Source: Nitrososphaerales archaeon
GTDB taxonomy: Archaea; Thermoproteota; Nitrososphaeria; Nitrososphaerales; Gagatemarchaeaceae
Length of the DNA: 48,269 nt
NCBI GenBank assembly: GCA_030038395.1
Contig: JASHOZ010000065.1
Span: 1 to 48,269, forward strand
Reading direction: 5' to 3'
In this document: positions 40,323 to 47,914 of the stretch, piece by piece
How the letters are laid out: each line of letters starts with the position of its first letter
Numbering within the stretch: position 1 is the first letter of the stretch
Translations under genes and position numbers: made by a program
Notes under the pieces: model-generated
What the model was told of the DNA's origin: nothing
The model's database searches: none
The model's input: only the letters and a program-made list of their open reading frames with translations

Positions 40323-41651
40323 ATGGCCAACACGTTCGGGACGGCTGGCGTCAGAGGCGTGTTCAACGAGACACAGTCGCCTGAGCAGGTCTATCGGCTA
40401 GCCGAGACGGTCGCCTTCGCCTCAGGGAGAGGGGCGTACGGGGTCGGATGGGACGGGCGTAAGGTCTCGGCCCTGCTCGCCAGGACCGTCTTTTCGGCTG
40501 TAACCGCGGTCGGGAGCGACGCGTGCGCGTTCGGCATGGTGCCGACGCCCGTGCTGGCCTTCGGTACGAGAGGACGCGGGTGCATCAACGGCTTCTCGGT
40601 GACGGCGTCGCACAATCCGGCGGAGTTCTCAGGCGTCAAGGTCTTCAACGCAAAGGGAATGGAACTCCCGGCCTCGGATGAGGAACGGATAGGGCGGGCG
40701 CTCGCGGTAGACGTCATGAAGCCTTCGGGCGTCTTTGGGAGGATCGTCCCCGATGAGCGCGTGCTCGGCGAATATGTGAATGCGGTGGTGGCGCGCCATG
40801 GCGCCGCTCTCAGGCGCCTGAGGATAGCGGTCGACTGCGCCAACGGGGCAGGCGCCCTGGCGACGCCCAGGATACTGAAGGCCCTCGGCCACCATGTCAT
40901 CCCTGTGAACGCGCAGGTCTCATGGAGGTTCCCGGCGCGACCCCCTGAACCGACGGCCGCCAACCTGGCGGACTTCTCGCGCCTCGTCCCCGAACTCAAG
41001 GCAGACGTGGCGTTCGCGCACGACGGGGACGCCGACAGGCTCGTCGTGCTCGACCCGCTCGGCAGAGTGCTCCCTGACTCCGTCCTCACCGTCCTTGCGC
41101 TGCGCGCGCTGAACCTCCCACGGGGCGGGGTAGCCGTGATCTCCGAGAACTCGTCCAACGCGGTCGCGGAAGAGGCGGAGGGGCTCGGCCTGCGCGTCAA
41201 GAGGAGCAGGGTCGGGAAGACGTTCGCGCTCTTGGAGGCCGAGCAGGGGGTCTTCGCCTCGGAGCCGAGCAAGATAGTCGACCCCTCGTGGGGCCTGTGG
41301 GAGGACGGAATCAACGCGGCGGCGATGATCGCGACGCTCATAGCGAGCGACATGAGGGTGCTTCGCAGCGTGACGGAGAAGACGGAGTGGAGATACCGTC
41401 AGGTAAGCCTTGACGCTGCGGTGTCCATGCCCGTCCTCAGAGCGAAAGCGCGCGAGGCGTTCAGGAAGTACAGGATAAAGGAGGAGAGGGAGCTGGACGG
41501 GCTGAAGCTCGTCCTGGCCGACGGCGCCTGGGTCATGTTCAGGCCCTCGGGGACGGAGCCTAAGGTCAGGCTGTACTGTGAAGCGAAAGACGTGCAGCAC
41601 CTTGAGGCCATAGTCAGCCTCGCAATCCAGTGCGTCGAATCCGCTAAATAG
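40323..41651 (+). CDS. Phosphohexomutase (phosphoglucosamine/phosphomannomutase family)
   Basis: 442 residues from ATG at 40323, two nt after the thyX stop. FGTAGVRGVFNE is the family N-terminus, the phosphoserine loop is TASHNPAEFSGVK, the metal loop is DGDADRL, the sugar-binding loop is SEPSKIVDPSWGLWEDG and the phosphate-binding loop FRPSGTEPKVR. It interconverts hexose 1- and 6-phosphates. GlmM and ManB are hard to separate; the metal loop DGDADR is common to both. Confidence 0.9.
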   Translation: MANTFGTAGVRGVFNETQSPEQVYRLAETVAFASGRGAYGVGWDGRKVSALLARTVFSAVTAVGSDACAFGMVPTPVLAFGTRGRGCINGFSVTASHNPAEFSGVKVFNAKGMELPASDEERIGRALAVDVMKPSGVFGRIVPDERVLGEYVNAVVARHGAALRRLRIAVDCANGAGALATPRILKALGHHVIPVNAQVSWRFPARPPEPTAANLADFSRLVPELKADVAFAHDGDADRLVVLDPLGRVLPDSVLTVLALRALNLPRGGVAVISENSSNAVAEEAEGLGLRVKRSRVGKTFALLEAEQGVFASEPSKIVDPSWGLWEDGINAAAMIATLIASDMRVLRSVTEKTEWRYRQVSLDAAVSMPVLRAKAREAFRKYRIKEERELDGLKLVLADGAWVMFRPSGTEPKVRLYCEAKDVQHLEAIVSLAIQCVESAK

Positions 41652-41672
41652 CGTGGAAGGTTCCGAGTCCAC

Positions 41673-43187
41673 GTGCCGAACAGGGCCGTGAAGAGGGTCC
41701 TCGCCGCTGGATACATGCTCGATGCGAAAGCGTTCGACATGATCGAAGGCGCGCCGGCTGACGTGGACGTGGAAGGGGTCGTCGACAGGCTGCTGGAGCG
41801 CAAGGGGAGGGGCACGGAAACGGGTTCGAAAGTGATAACCGAAGCCGACGTGTCAGAGGCGATGCCGAGCGAGCCGCTCGAGCCTGGCGGGGCGTCCCCC
41901 AAGGACCTCCCCGACGAGCCGTCTGAACTCGAGGTGGTCACCGACCCGACCCTGTCCATCGCCCCTGCCGAAGCCACCGTAGGGTTCAACAGGCTCTTCA
42001 ACGACAGGTACCAGCGGCTCTATGGCATCCTGAGGAGCCGCCCCGATGCGAAGGGGATGGTGACCGTCTCTGAGGCGAAACGGCTCCCGGCGAACAAAAA
42101 GGCCAAGGTGGCCGGCCTGCTCTCCGACCGGTCGACCAGGAAGGGCAACGTCGAGCTCACAGTGGACGACCCCACAGGCAACATGCGGGTGATCTGCCAG
42201 GACGAGAACGTCGAACAGGCGGCGCACAGGCTCCCCTTCGACGGGATGGTGGTGGCCGAAGTCTCCCGCGGGAAGACGGGACAGTTCTACGCGGACTCGG
42301 TCATGCTCCCGGACATCCCGGGGCGGAAGACGCCGTCGTCATCGCACAGGGTCTACGCCATCCTCCTCTCCGACCTTCACATAGGCAGCAAGATGTTCCT
42401 CGGAAACGACTTCGCCAGGTTCGTGCAGTGGATCAACGGCGGGCTCGGCGACGACGACATCGTGAGCCGCGTCAAGTACCTCGTAGTGGCAGGCGACCTC
42501 GTCGACGGCGTGGGGGTCTACCCGGGCCAGGAGTTCCAGCTCGCGGAGAGGGACCCGAAGAAGCAGTACGAGATGGCCGCGAGGCTTCTTCGGCAGGTGC
42601 CCGCCCGCATCCAGATAGTCATCTCCCCCGGCAACCATGACGCCGTCAGGCAGGCCCTCCCCCAGCCCGCGGTCCCCCCCGACCTCGCCGAGTCGCTCTA
42701 CTCGATGGAAAACGTCAGGTGGGTCGGGGACCCGGCGTACGTCAGGCTGCACGGGACCACCTTCCTGATCTACCATGGCAAGAGCCTGGACGACGTGATA
42801 GCCACCACCCCCGGGCTGCGATACGACGACCCGACGGAGGCGATGAAGCTCCTGCTCAGGGCGAGGCATCTTTCGCCGACGTACGGGAAGAGGACGGCGC
42901 TGTCCCCGGAGCTGCGCGACTTCATGGTGATTGACCAGGTCCCCGATGTCATGCATGTCGGGCACGTCCACACCTATGGCGAGCTTGAGTACCGGGGGAC
43001 CCTCCTCGTCAACTCTGGGACGTGGCAGGCGCAGACCGACTTCCAGTCCAACATGGGTCTCGACCCCACGCCCAGTATCATACCCATCCTGGACCTCTCC
43101 ACGATGAGGGTCTACAGGCGCAACTTCGGCGCTGCGGGCTATCAGCCGTATCCAGGCTCCGCGGAGAAGGCGTCGGTACCGGCCTGA
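41673..43187 (+). CDS. polB: DNA polymerase D small subunit (DP1), 3'-5' exonuclease
   Basis: 504 residues. An N-terminal helical and linker part (1-110), an OB-fold (GNVELTVDDPTGNMRVIC), then the calcineurin-like phosphoesterase domain with its metal motifs LLSDLHIGS, VVAGDLVDG, SPGNHDAVRQA, YHGKSLDD and HVGHVHTYG. All are intact, so proofreading activity is expected. The large subunit DP2 is not in the window. GTG start with GCTAAATAGC ~27 bp upstream. It sits next to orc1/cdc6 and the origin, a known archaeal arrangement. Confidence 0.95.
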   Translation: MPNRAVKRVLAAGYMLDAKAFDMIEGAPADVDVEGVVDRLLERKGRGTETGSKVITEADVSEAMPSEPLEPGGASPKDLPDEPSELEVVTDPTLSIAPAEATVGFNRLFNDRYQRLYGILRSRPDAKGMVTVSEAKRLPANKKAKVAGLLSDRSTRKGNVELTVDDPTGNMRVICQDENVEQAAHRLPFDGMVVAEVSRGKTGQFYADSVMLPDIPGRKTPSSSHRVYAILLSDLHIGSKMFLGNDFARFVQWINGGLGDDDIVSRVKYLVVAGDLVDGVGVYPGQEFQLAERDPKKQYEMAARLLRQVPARIQIVISPGNHDAVRQALPQPAVPPDLAESLYSMENVRWVGDPAYVRLHGTTFLIYHGKSLDDVIATTPGLRYDDPTEAMKLLLRARHLSPTYGKRTALSPELRDFMVIDQVPDVMHVGHVHTYGELEYRGTLLVNSGTWQAQTDFQSNMGLDPTPSIIPILDLSTMRVYRRNFGAAGYQPYPGSAEKASVPA

Positions 43188-43200
43188 CAGTCGGCGCCGG

Positions 43201-44394
43201 TCAGGTGATTGTGCCGAATGTGGTGTCTTCGGACAGCGTCTTCTCCAGCGTCTCGCTTCCGATGAGCAGGTGGATCCTCTTCGTTCTCCCCCGCCTCCCC
43301 TTGCTCACGACGGACGCCTCGATCAGGCCGAGCAGGTCGAGTTCCGCCAGTATCCCGCTGACCCGCCGCTGCGTGAGCGCTTCGAGGCCCGTCCTTCTGC
43401 AGAGGCCGTTGTAGGAGAGGTAGAGCTCCCCCGTGTTCGTCCCCTCCCTGAATCTCGAGACTGCGAGCAGGACGGCTTTGTTCTGCACCGGGAGGGAACG
43501 GATGGCCTCCTCGACGCGGTCGTGTTCCATCTTGTCCGAAGCCCGCCTGATGCAAGTCTCGTCGATTTCCTTGAGCCCCTCCCGTTCGGCGACCTCGCCG
43601 GCTATCCTCAGCAGGTCTATGGCCCGTCTCGCGTCGCCGTGCTCAGAACCGGCCATCGCCGCGCAGAGGCTCACCGCAGCGGGGGACGCCGCCTTCGGGC
43701 TGAACGCCATCTGTGCCCTCTCCGTCAGTATCTCCCTGAGCTCATCGACCGTGTACGGCGGGAACACGAGCTCCTCCTCGCTCAGACTGCTGAGGACCCT
43801 GGGGTCGAGCTCGTCCTTGAACTTCAGGTCGTTGGAGATGCCCACCAGCGACAGGAAGCCCGGCGCGAGCCTGTCCCCCGACCTCGTGAGCTCGTAGAGG
43901 AGGTTGTCGCCGTACGCCTTGACGAGGTAGTCGATTTCATCCAGGACGAGTATGACCTGCTTGCTGCTGGCCCTCACGCTGTCGCAAATCCTCTCGATGA
44001 CCTCGCCGATCGAAAGCCCGGTGAACGGTATCTGCTTGTCGACGGGTAGGTCCACGAACTTTGCGAGCTCGGCCAGCGTCCTATACTCGGTCGCGGATAT
44101 CCGCGTGTTGACGTATGCGGAGATGAGCGCGCTGGAGCCTGCCTCCGCCTTCAGCTTCCCGAGGACGTACCGCGTGACGGCCGTCTTCCCTGTCCCAGTC
44201 TTCCCGTACAGGAGGAGGTTGGACGGCTTCGAGTCGTGGAGCACGGGGGCCAGGACCTCGGCCACCGCCCTGGTCTGCTCGTCGCGGAAGGGCAGGCTTT
44301 GTGGGATGAAGTCGGGACTCAGGGCCTTCCTGTCCGTGAATAGCGGCTTCCCTTGTTTTGCCCTGTGGAAGATCTCGTCGATGCTGCGGGGCAA
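43201..44394 (-). CDS. cdc6: Orc1/Cdc6 origin-recognition protein
   Basis: 397 residues. AAA+ core with Walker A YGKTGTGKTAVTRY, Walker B LVLDEID (in VILVLDEIDYLV), sensor 1 ISNDLKF and sensor 2 GDARRAIDLLRIAGE, then a C-terminal winged helix (LCRRTGLEALTQRRVSGILAELD). It binds ORB repeats at the origin next door and loads MCM. TTG start at 44394; the TATA box GCTTAACTA (~44417-44425) is ~27 bp upstream and adjoins the first ORB-like repeat. Confidence 0.96.
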   Translation of the reverse strand: MPRSIDEIFHRAKQGKPLFTDRKALSPDFIPQSLPFRDEQTRAVAEVLAPVLHDSKPSNLLLYGKTGTGKTAVTRYVLGKLKAEAGSSALISAYVNTRISATEYRTLAELAKFVDLPVDKQIPFTGLSIGEVIERICDSVRASSKQVILVLDEIDYLVKAYGDNLLYELTRSGDRLAPGFLSLVGISNDLKFKDELDPRVLSSLSEEELVFPPYTVDELREILTERAQMAFSPKAASPAAVSLCAAMAGSEHGDARRAIDLLRIAGEVAEREGLKEIDETCIRRASDKMEHDRVEEAIRSLPVQNKAVLLAVSRFREGTNTGELYLSYNGLCRRTGLEALTQRRVSGILAELDLLGLIEASVVSKGRRGRTKRIHLLIGSETLEKTLSEDTTFGTIT

Positions 44395-44398
44395 TTGG

Positions 44399-44416
44399 AT
44401 TCAGTGGAAACACTGG
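44399..44416 (+). repeat. ORB-like element 1, next to the cdc6 promoter
   Basis: ATTCAGTGGAAACACTGG. The core TTCaGTGGAAAC is recognisable and its right part touches the cdc6 TATA box, so bound Orc1/Cdc6 could block its own transcription. Confidence 0.6.
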
Positions 44417-44449
44417 TTAGTTAAGCCCTCCGCCCCCATGTTTCGGATG

Positions 44450-44462
44450 TTTCCAGTGGAAA
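44450..44462 (+). repeat. ORB-like core element 2
   Basis: TTTCCAGTGGAAA, the core repeat with symmetrical flanks, without a G-run directly after it. A G-run (GGGGGCGG on the minus strand) is ~15 nt away on the left. Confidence 0.6.
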
Positions 44463-44482
44463 GGCCTTGGCGGAGCTGGTGT

Positions 44483-44492
44483 CTTCCAGTGG
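44483..44492 (+). repeat. ORB-like half element 3
   Basis: CTTCCAGTGG; only the left part of the repeat is conserved. Confidence 0.45.
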
Positions 44493-44606
44493 TGATAACG
44501 GCCTGCTCTAGGAGCGCGAACGAGTCGACATATACACTGAGGTCGACTACGGATGGCTTCTACTGAACTTGACGCTGACCTCCAGGCGACTCCCGAACGG
44601 CGCGAC

Positions 44607-44628
44607 CTCCAGTGGAAGCACAGGGGGT
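44607..44628 (+). repeat. ORB element 4, full form
   Basis: CTCCAGTGGAAGCA followed by CAGGGGGT. It agrees with the archaeal ORB layout of dyad plus downstream G-string and with the opposite-strand copy at 44741-44761. Confidence 0.85.
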
Positions 44629-44740
44629 GGGGGGTCGCAGTGAAGCTCTGTGAACCAAGTGCAAGCCGGGCCAAGTCACCAGCCAAGGGGCCACAAAGGA
44701 GGCTCGTACGTCCATGCGGAACGGAAAGAGGCTGATTCCG

Positions 44741-44761
44741 ACCCCTCTGTTTCCACTGGAG
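44741..44761 (-). repeat. ORB element 5, full form, inverted
   Basis: On the minus strand CTCCAGTGGAAACA followed by GAGGGGT. It points toward element 4, giving the pair of facing ORBs often seen around an unwinding element. Confidence 0.85.
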
Positions 44762-44787
44762 CCAGTATTCTGGTTTTCATTTTTTCG

Positions 44788-44799
44788 ATCCAGTGAACC
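44788..44799 (+). repeat. ORB-like half element 6
   Basis: ATCCAGTGAACC, a weak match lying just right of the AT-rich tract. Confidence 0.4.
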
Positions 44800-44912
44800 G
44801 CTGTGAACAGGCCGTCGGCTCTCAACACGCTGTCAAGAAAACTGCGGCTCGAGTTCACAAGTTCACACTAGGGGTTGATTTAACGCCAGAGCGCGCAGGC
44901 GAGGGGACACCT

Positions 44913-45311
44913 TTGCGCAAGCGGGTCAAGATTGAAGTCGACGACGGAGAGGGGACTAAGTACACACTCGCGCTCGAAGGGAAGGTATCTCGGGACAAGC
45001 TGATGAAGGCGGTCGACATGCTGGAGGTGATGGACGTGCCGATCGACCATCCGCACAGGGCGCCCGACCAGGGCACCTTCTTCGGGAAGGTCATGACGCT
45101 CTTGGAAACCGAGTTCGCGGCGGGCGACTTCTCATCTTCCGACGTCGCGCGAAGCTTCGAGGAAAGGTACGACCAGCCCGTCAAGATGAGCACGATCTCG
45201 ACCTACCTGACGCGCCTCGCCGACAGGGAGTACATCAAGAGAGAGCGGTTCGGCAATTCATGGGTGTACCGGCGAGTCTATCTGAAGCCGACGCAGGTGG
45301 CAGAACGGTAG
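44913..45311 (+). CDS. Winged-helix protein next to the origin
   Basis: 132 residues from a TTG (MRKRVKIEVDDGEGTKYTLAL...). A beta-rich N-terminal part is followed by a winged helix (FSSSDVARSFEERYDQPVKMSTISTYLTRLADREYIKRE, with a wing GNSWVYRRVYL). TATA-like GATTTAAC (44876-44883) is ~33 bp upstream. The position beside oriC, facing away from cdc6, suggests a role in origin control, by analogy only with winged-helix initiator WhiP, from which it differs in size. A longer frame starts at 44793 inside the origin. Confidence 0.65.
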   Translation: MRKRVKIEVDDGEGTKYTLALEGKVSRDKLMKAVDMLEVMDVPIDHPHRAPDQGTFFGKVMTLLETEFAAGDFSSSDVARSFEERYDQPVKMSTISTYLTRLADREYIKRERFGNSWVYRRVYLKPTQVAER

Positions 45312-45706
45312 AGTACGCAGCGATTAGGGACGCGAAGCTTGTAGGTTTTTGCAGTTGTGGTCAAAACTAGGAAAGGTCCCACACACTCGGCTCTCTGAAT
45401 GGACCCGAAAGAGACTGACTGTCCAAAGGGCAGTGCGCCAAATCTAGAGGGTTCCAAGTCAGCAAGAATTCGTCTCCTTCGCTCTGCAAAGAGCCAAGCC
45501 GTCAACAAAGCCGCAAGCGTACCAATGGAGGCTGGGAGAATCCCTATCCCGCCAACGAGTACAAATACGAGTGCGGAAAACACCACAATTAGACTGACTA
45601 GCTGGGGAAGAGTCGGCATGCGAACGAACAGAATCTGCACGTCGGTGAAGAGGTAGTCATGAAGAATCCAATCCTTGACATGAACGTAATCACGACTACC
45701 AGACAT
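45278..45706 (-). CDS. Two-span membrane protein with PH-like tail, possible immunity protein (third copy)
   Basis: 142 residues. Two hydrophobic segments (SLIVVFSALVFVLVGGIGIL and SIGTLAALLTAWLFA), then a short soluble domain (VSFGSIQRAECVGPFLVLTTTAKTYKLRVPN) similar in layout to those of the two neighbours at 45878 and 47063, but cut short at the C-terminus. Its 3' end overlaps the convergent winged-helix gene. Last of a series of related genes. Confidence 0.5.
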   Translation of the reverse strand: MSGSRDYVHVKDWILHDYLFTDVQILFVRMPTLPQLVSLIVVFSALVFVLVGGIGILPASIGTLAALLTAWLFAERRRRILADLEPSRFGALPFGQSVSFGSIQRAECVGPFLVLTTTAKTYKLRVPNRCVLYRSATCVGFR

Positions 45707-45877
45707 GGTTGAATGACCCCCAAATCCCTATGCCCGTTTCACGAACCTCGCGCTCCACAGCACGAACTGTGACCGAGATGACAACTATCCATCCACCTTT
45801 CCCACTCAGTGCGCCAAATCCTAGGTGCGACTGCCAATACCGGAGATGAGCTGATGATATCGCGAGTGTGAACACAC

Positions 45878-46453
45878 TCACACCACAAAATCACCTCGGA
45901 CGCCAATCTTCATACCTAGCCACTTTCCCAAGTCCACTCCTAGCCTTTTCGAGTAGGGGTTCTGCGTAAGAACAATCGGACTTGGGCTGTCTCCTAGGAA
46001 TATGCGGGTATGGCGCTGAGGTGTCCAGAAGGAAGTTGACTCTAGGGTCTCCACCCTCATGATATCGCCGTAAGTGAAATCATCGGAAAAGCGCCTCCCT
46101 GAAACTACAAAGTGAGTATCATAGAAGCGTGCACTTTGTACTCGAATTCGCCAATACCTGAAGAAGCCGTAAAAGAAGAACAGCCCCATGATGAGTGGTA
46201 GTGTAGCGCCGATGTAACCATACGGGAGAAGTAATGTCCCCCCAACAGCAATTGAGAACAGTCCGGCGCCCATAATGAAGAGGCCTATTACAGGAGCCCT
46301 CAGTGAGAATGCGAACACCGGAGTATTTCTTTCGTTAGGGGATTCGGAACGCGAATGAGGCTCACTCTCGTAATCGCGAATTGCCTGCCGATAATGCATT
46401 GCAGTCTTTGTGGGGTTCTCGCAGGCCATCCCCAGCGAAAATCGTCGACTCAA
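45878..46453 (-). CDS. Membrane protein with PH-like domain, candidate immunity protein for the RHS tip
   Basis: 191 residues (TTG start; an ATG eight codons in is an alternative). After a polar N-terminus come two hydrophobic segments (APVIGLFIMGAGLFSIAVGG and ATLPLIMGLFFFYGFF) and a C-terminal domain with YDTHFVVSGRRFSDDFTYGDI and a final DLGKWLGMKIG. This tail aligns with that of the 47063-47500 product. The start overlaps the stop of the RHS toxin-tip gene by 4 nt (TTGA), the coupling seen in toxin-immunity pairs. Immunity function is inference. Confidence 0.6.
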   Translation of the reverse strand: MSRRFSLGMACENPTKTAMHYRQAIRDYESEPHSRSESPNERNTPVFAFSLRAPVIGLFIMGAGLFSIAVGGTLLLPYGYIGATLPLIMGLFFFYGFFRYWRIRVQSARFYDTHFVVSGRRFSDDFTYGDIMRVETLESTSFWTPQRHTRIFLGDSPSPIVLTQNPYSKRLGVDLGKWLGMKIGVRGDFVV

Positions 46454-47019
46454 CCGTACGTCTCCATCAGTCGCATCACCACTGCTTCAGCTACCTGCGC
46501 AGCACCTTCAATGCCCCCAGCTTTGAGAGCATTTTCCGGAGTGGCGTGGGCACCATCTTCGTAGTCGTAAGACGCCATTGCCATGAACGCTGCTGTCAAG
46601 CCGAACGTAGCGATTGTCGACGGCACGGCCACTGGGAGAAGGACGCCTGCGGACGAAAATGACCCAGTCCAAGCCGCTGCAGCAGCAATTCCGACCACCA
46701 CGGTCAAGTCAAGCACGCACTCCGTGACAATGACTGCACCAAACTGGCCGCTCCAATTGATGGCAAAGTGTGGAGACTCGGAGTCGGTGTTCGCAGTTGA
46801 AGATATGACAAGGGCAACGAAGTCTTTTACAGCCTCGACGAAATCACTCCAGTTGTCCCACCACGAATGCCCCGTCGGATCCATGTACGTCACCGGACTA
46901 TCCCTCACATACGCATACCTGTTCAGGCTGAGAGGGACATCCACATCCCCAGAGTACGAGTCTTGTTGTATGAATCTCTGTAACTGAGGGGAGTAGGAAC
47001 TTGACCCCATTAAGTACAC
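46450..47019 (-). CDS. RHS-repeat core C-terminus with polymorphic toxin tip (orphan cassette)
   Basis: 189 residues. It opens with the RHS-associated core motif (YSPQLQRFIQQD, PLSLNRYAYVRDSPVTYMDPTGH), the signature of the C-terminal end of the RHS cage where the toxin begins. The following ~140 residues are a tip with two hydrophobic stretches and a tail ATPENALKAGGIEG...RLMETYG. No full RHS shell precedes it (in-frame stop just upstream), so it is an orphan tip cassette or truncated gene. GTG start. The tip fold and target are not recognised. Confidence 0.65.
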   Translation of the reverse strand: MYLMGSSSYSPQLQRFIQQDSYSGDVDVPLSLNRYAYVRDSPVTYMDPTGHSWWDNWSDFVEAVKDFVALVISSTANTDSESPHFAINWSGQFGAVIVTECVLDLTVVVGIAAAAAWTGSFSSAGVLLPVAVPSTIATFGLTAAFMAMASYDYEDGAHATPENALKAGGIEGAAQVAEAVVMRLMETYG

Positions 47020-47062
47020 GCCACCTTACAAGAGTTCTGTAAGCACTGTACCAAACCTTGAC

Positions 47063-47500
47063 TCAGGCAGGACCAATCTTGGTGTTTAACCATGCATACA
47101 GGTCTGTGTTCAAGCGCCTGTTCCGGGGATTTCCCGGCACGAACAAGTGACTGCCATCCTTCAAATCAACCCTGATTCGTGCAGACGGCGTGATTACGGC
47201 AAAATGCCCCTCCTTCATTGTCAGCCCAGCCACGTCCGAATAGCTGACTCTCCTATTCAGCTTCAGTCTCCCACATTCTACATGGCCATCATAGAAGACG
47301 AAGGTCCAATCCCTGTCACTGGCTGCGACTACACAGAGAGGTCCGAAGACGAGTGCGACGACAAGCCCGGTTATACCAATCTCGGAGTGAACATCGTTGA
47401 CGAGGTTCGAATACGCGATAGCGGAGAAAACGAGAGTAGCAATCGCGAATCCCATCACCAATCCTCCAGTCGATGCGGCGAATACGGGACGCTGCTTCAT
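47063..47500 (-). CDS. Membrane protein with PH-like domain, candidate immunity protein
   Basis: 145 residues. Two transmembrane segments (GLVMGFAIATLVFSAIAYS and GITGLVVALVFGPLCVVAA) and a C-terminal domain (FVFYDGHVECGRLKLNRRVSYSDVAGL...NRRLNTDLYAWLNTKIG) that aligns with the 45878-46453 product, including the final L-x2-WL-x2-KIG. It follows the 47585 toxin-tip-like fragment by 84 nt on the same strand. Role in immunity is inferred from position and duplication. Confidence 0.55.
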   Translation of the reverse strand: MKQRPVFAASTGGLVMGFAIATLVFSAIAYSNLVNDVHSEIGITGLVVALVFGPLCVVAASDRDWTFVFYDGHVECGRLKLNRRVSYSDVAGLTMKEGHFAVITPSARIRVDLKDGSHLFVPGNPRNRRLNTDLYAWLNTKIGPA

Positions 47501-47584
47501 GCCATTTCCCTGAGGGTTCTCAAGACCTCCGCTCTGCCGCCTGCCCTGGATAGGAGTTGACGTTGGAATCTAAGCAACTCATTC

Positions 47585-47836
47585 CTATGTGATTCGCTCC
47601 AGAGTGTGCATCAAGTCTAAGATGGCCTCTAGAATGGGTTCTGCGCCCTGTGTGACTGCCTCCTGGGGCGTCGCGTTCGGTCCTGCCCGCAGTGTGTAGG
47701 TCTCAGCCTGAACGGTTGCTTCGCCGGAGTACAGGATTGCAGGAAAGAAGGCAGCCAGTGTAGCAGAGAAAACGACTGGTGCAGCTGGAGGAAATGTGGC
47801 ACTCGAAGCCAGGGAAACTTGCGATGGGGTTGCCAC
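47585..47836 (-). CDS. Second toxin-tip-like fragment
   Basis: 83 residues from GTG. A hydrophobic stretch (APVVFSATLAAFFPAILYSG) and a tail ATPQEAVTQGAEPILEAIL, followed by LMHTLERIT, that matches the tail of the RHS tip at 46450-47019 (ATPENALKAGGIEG...). The frame stays open further upstream to a stop at 47915 but without a good start, so this may be the end of a decayed toxin gene. Confidence 0.4.
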   Translation of the reverse strand: MATPSQVSLASSATFPPAAPVVFSATLAAFFPAILYSGEATVQAETYTLRAGPNATPQEAVTQGAEPILEAILDLMHTLERIT

Positions 47837-47914
47837 AGCTCCTGCCCTGCCTCCGCCCGCGAGTTTGAGTGACTCATAACCTTCTCTTTCTGGACCGGCA
47901 GCAATCCAGTTTCG

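Larger units (their letters stand above)
44395..44912. other. Origin of replication (oriC) region
   Basis: About 500 bp of non-coding DNA beside cdc6 with six copies of a TTCCAGTGGAAA-like repeat in both orientations. Two copies, 44607-44628 (plus) and 44741-44761 (minus), are full ORB elements: CTCCAGTGGAA followed by a short spacer and a G-run (AGGGGGT or AGGGGT). An AT-rich tract (GGTTTTCATTTTTTCGAT, 44772-44789) could be the unwinding element. Known archaeal origins have this layout. Confidence 0.88.
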
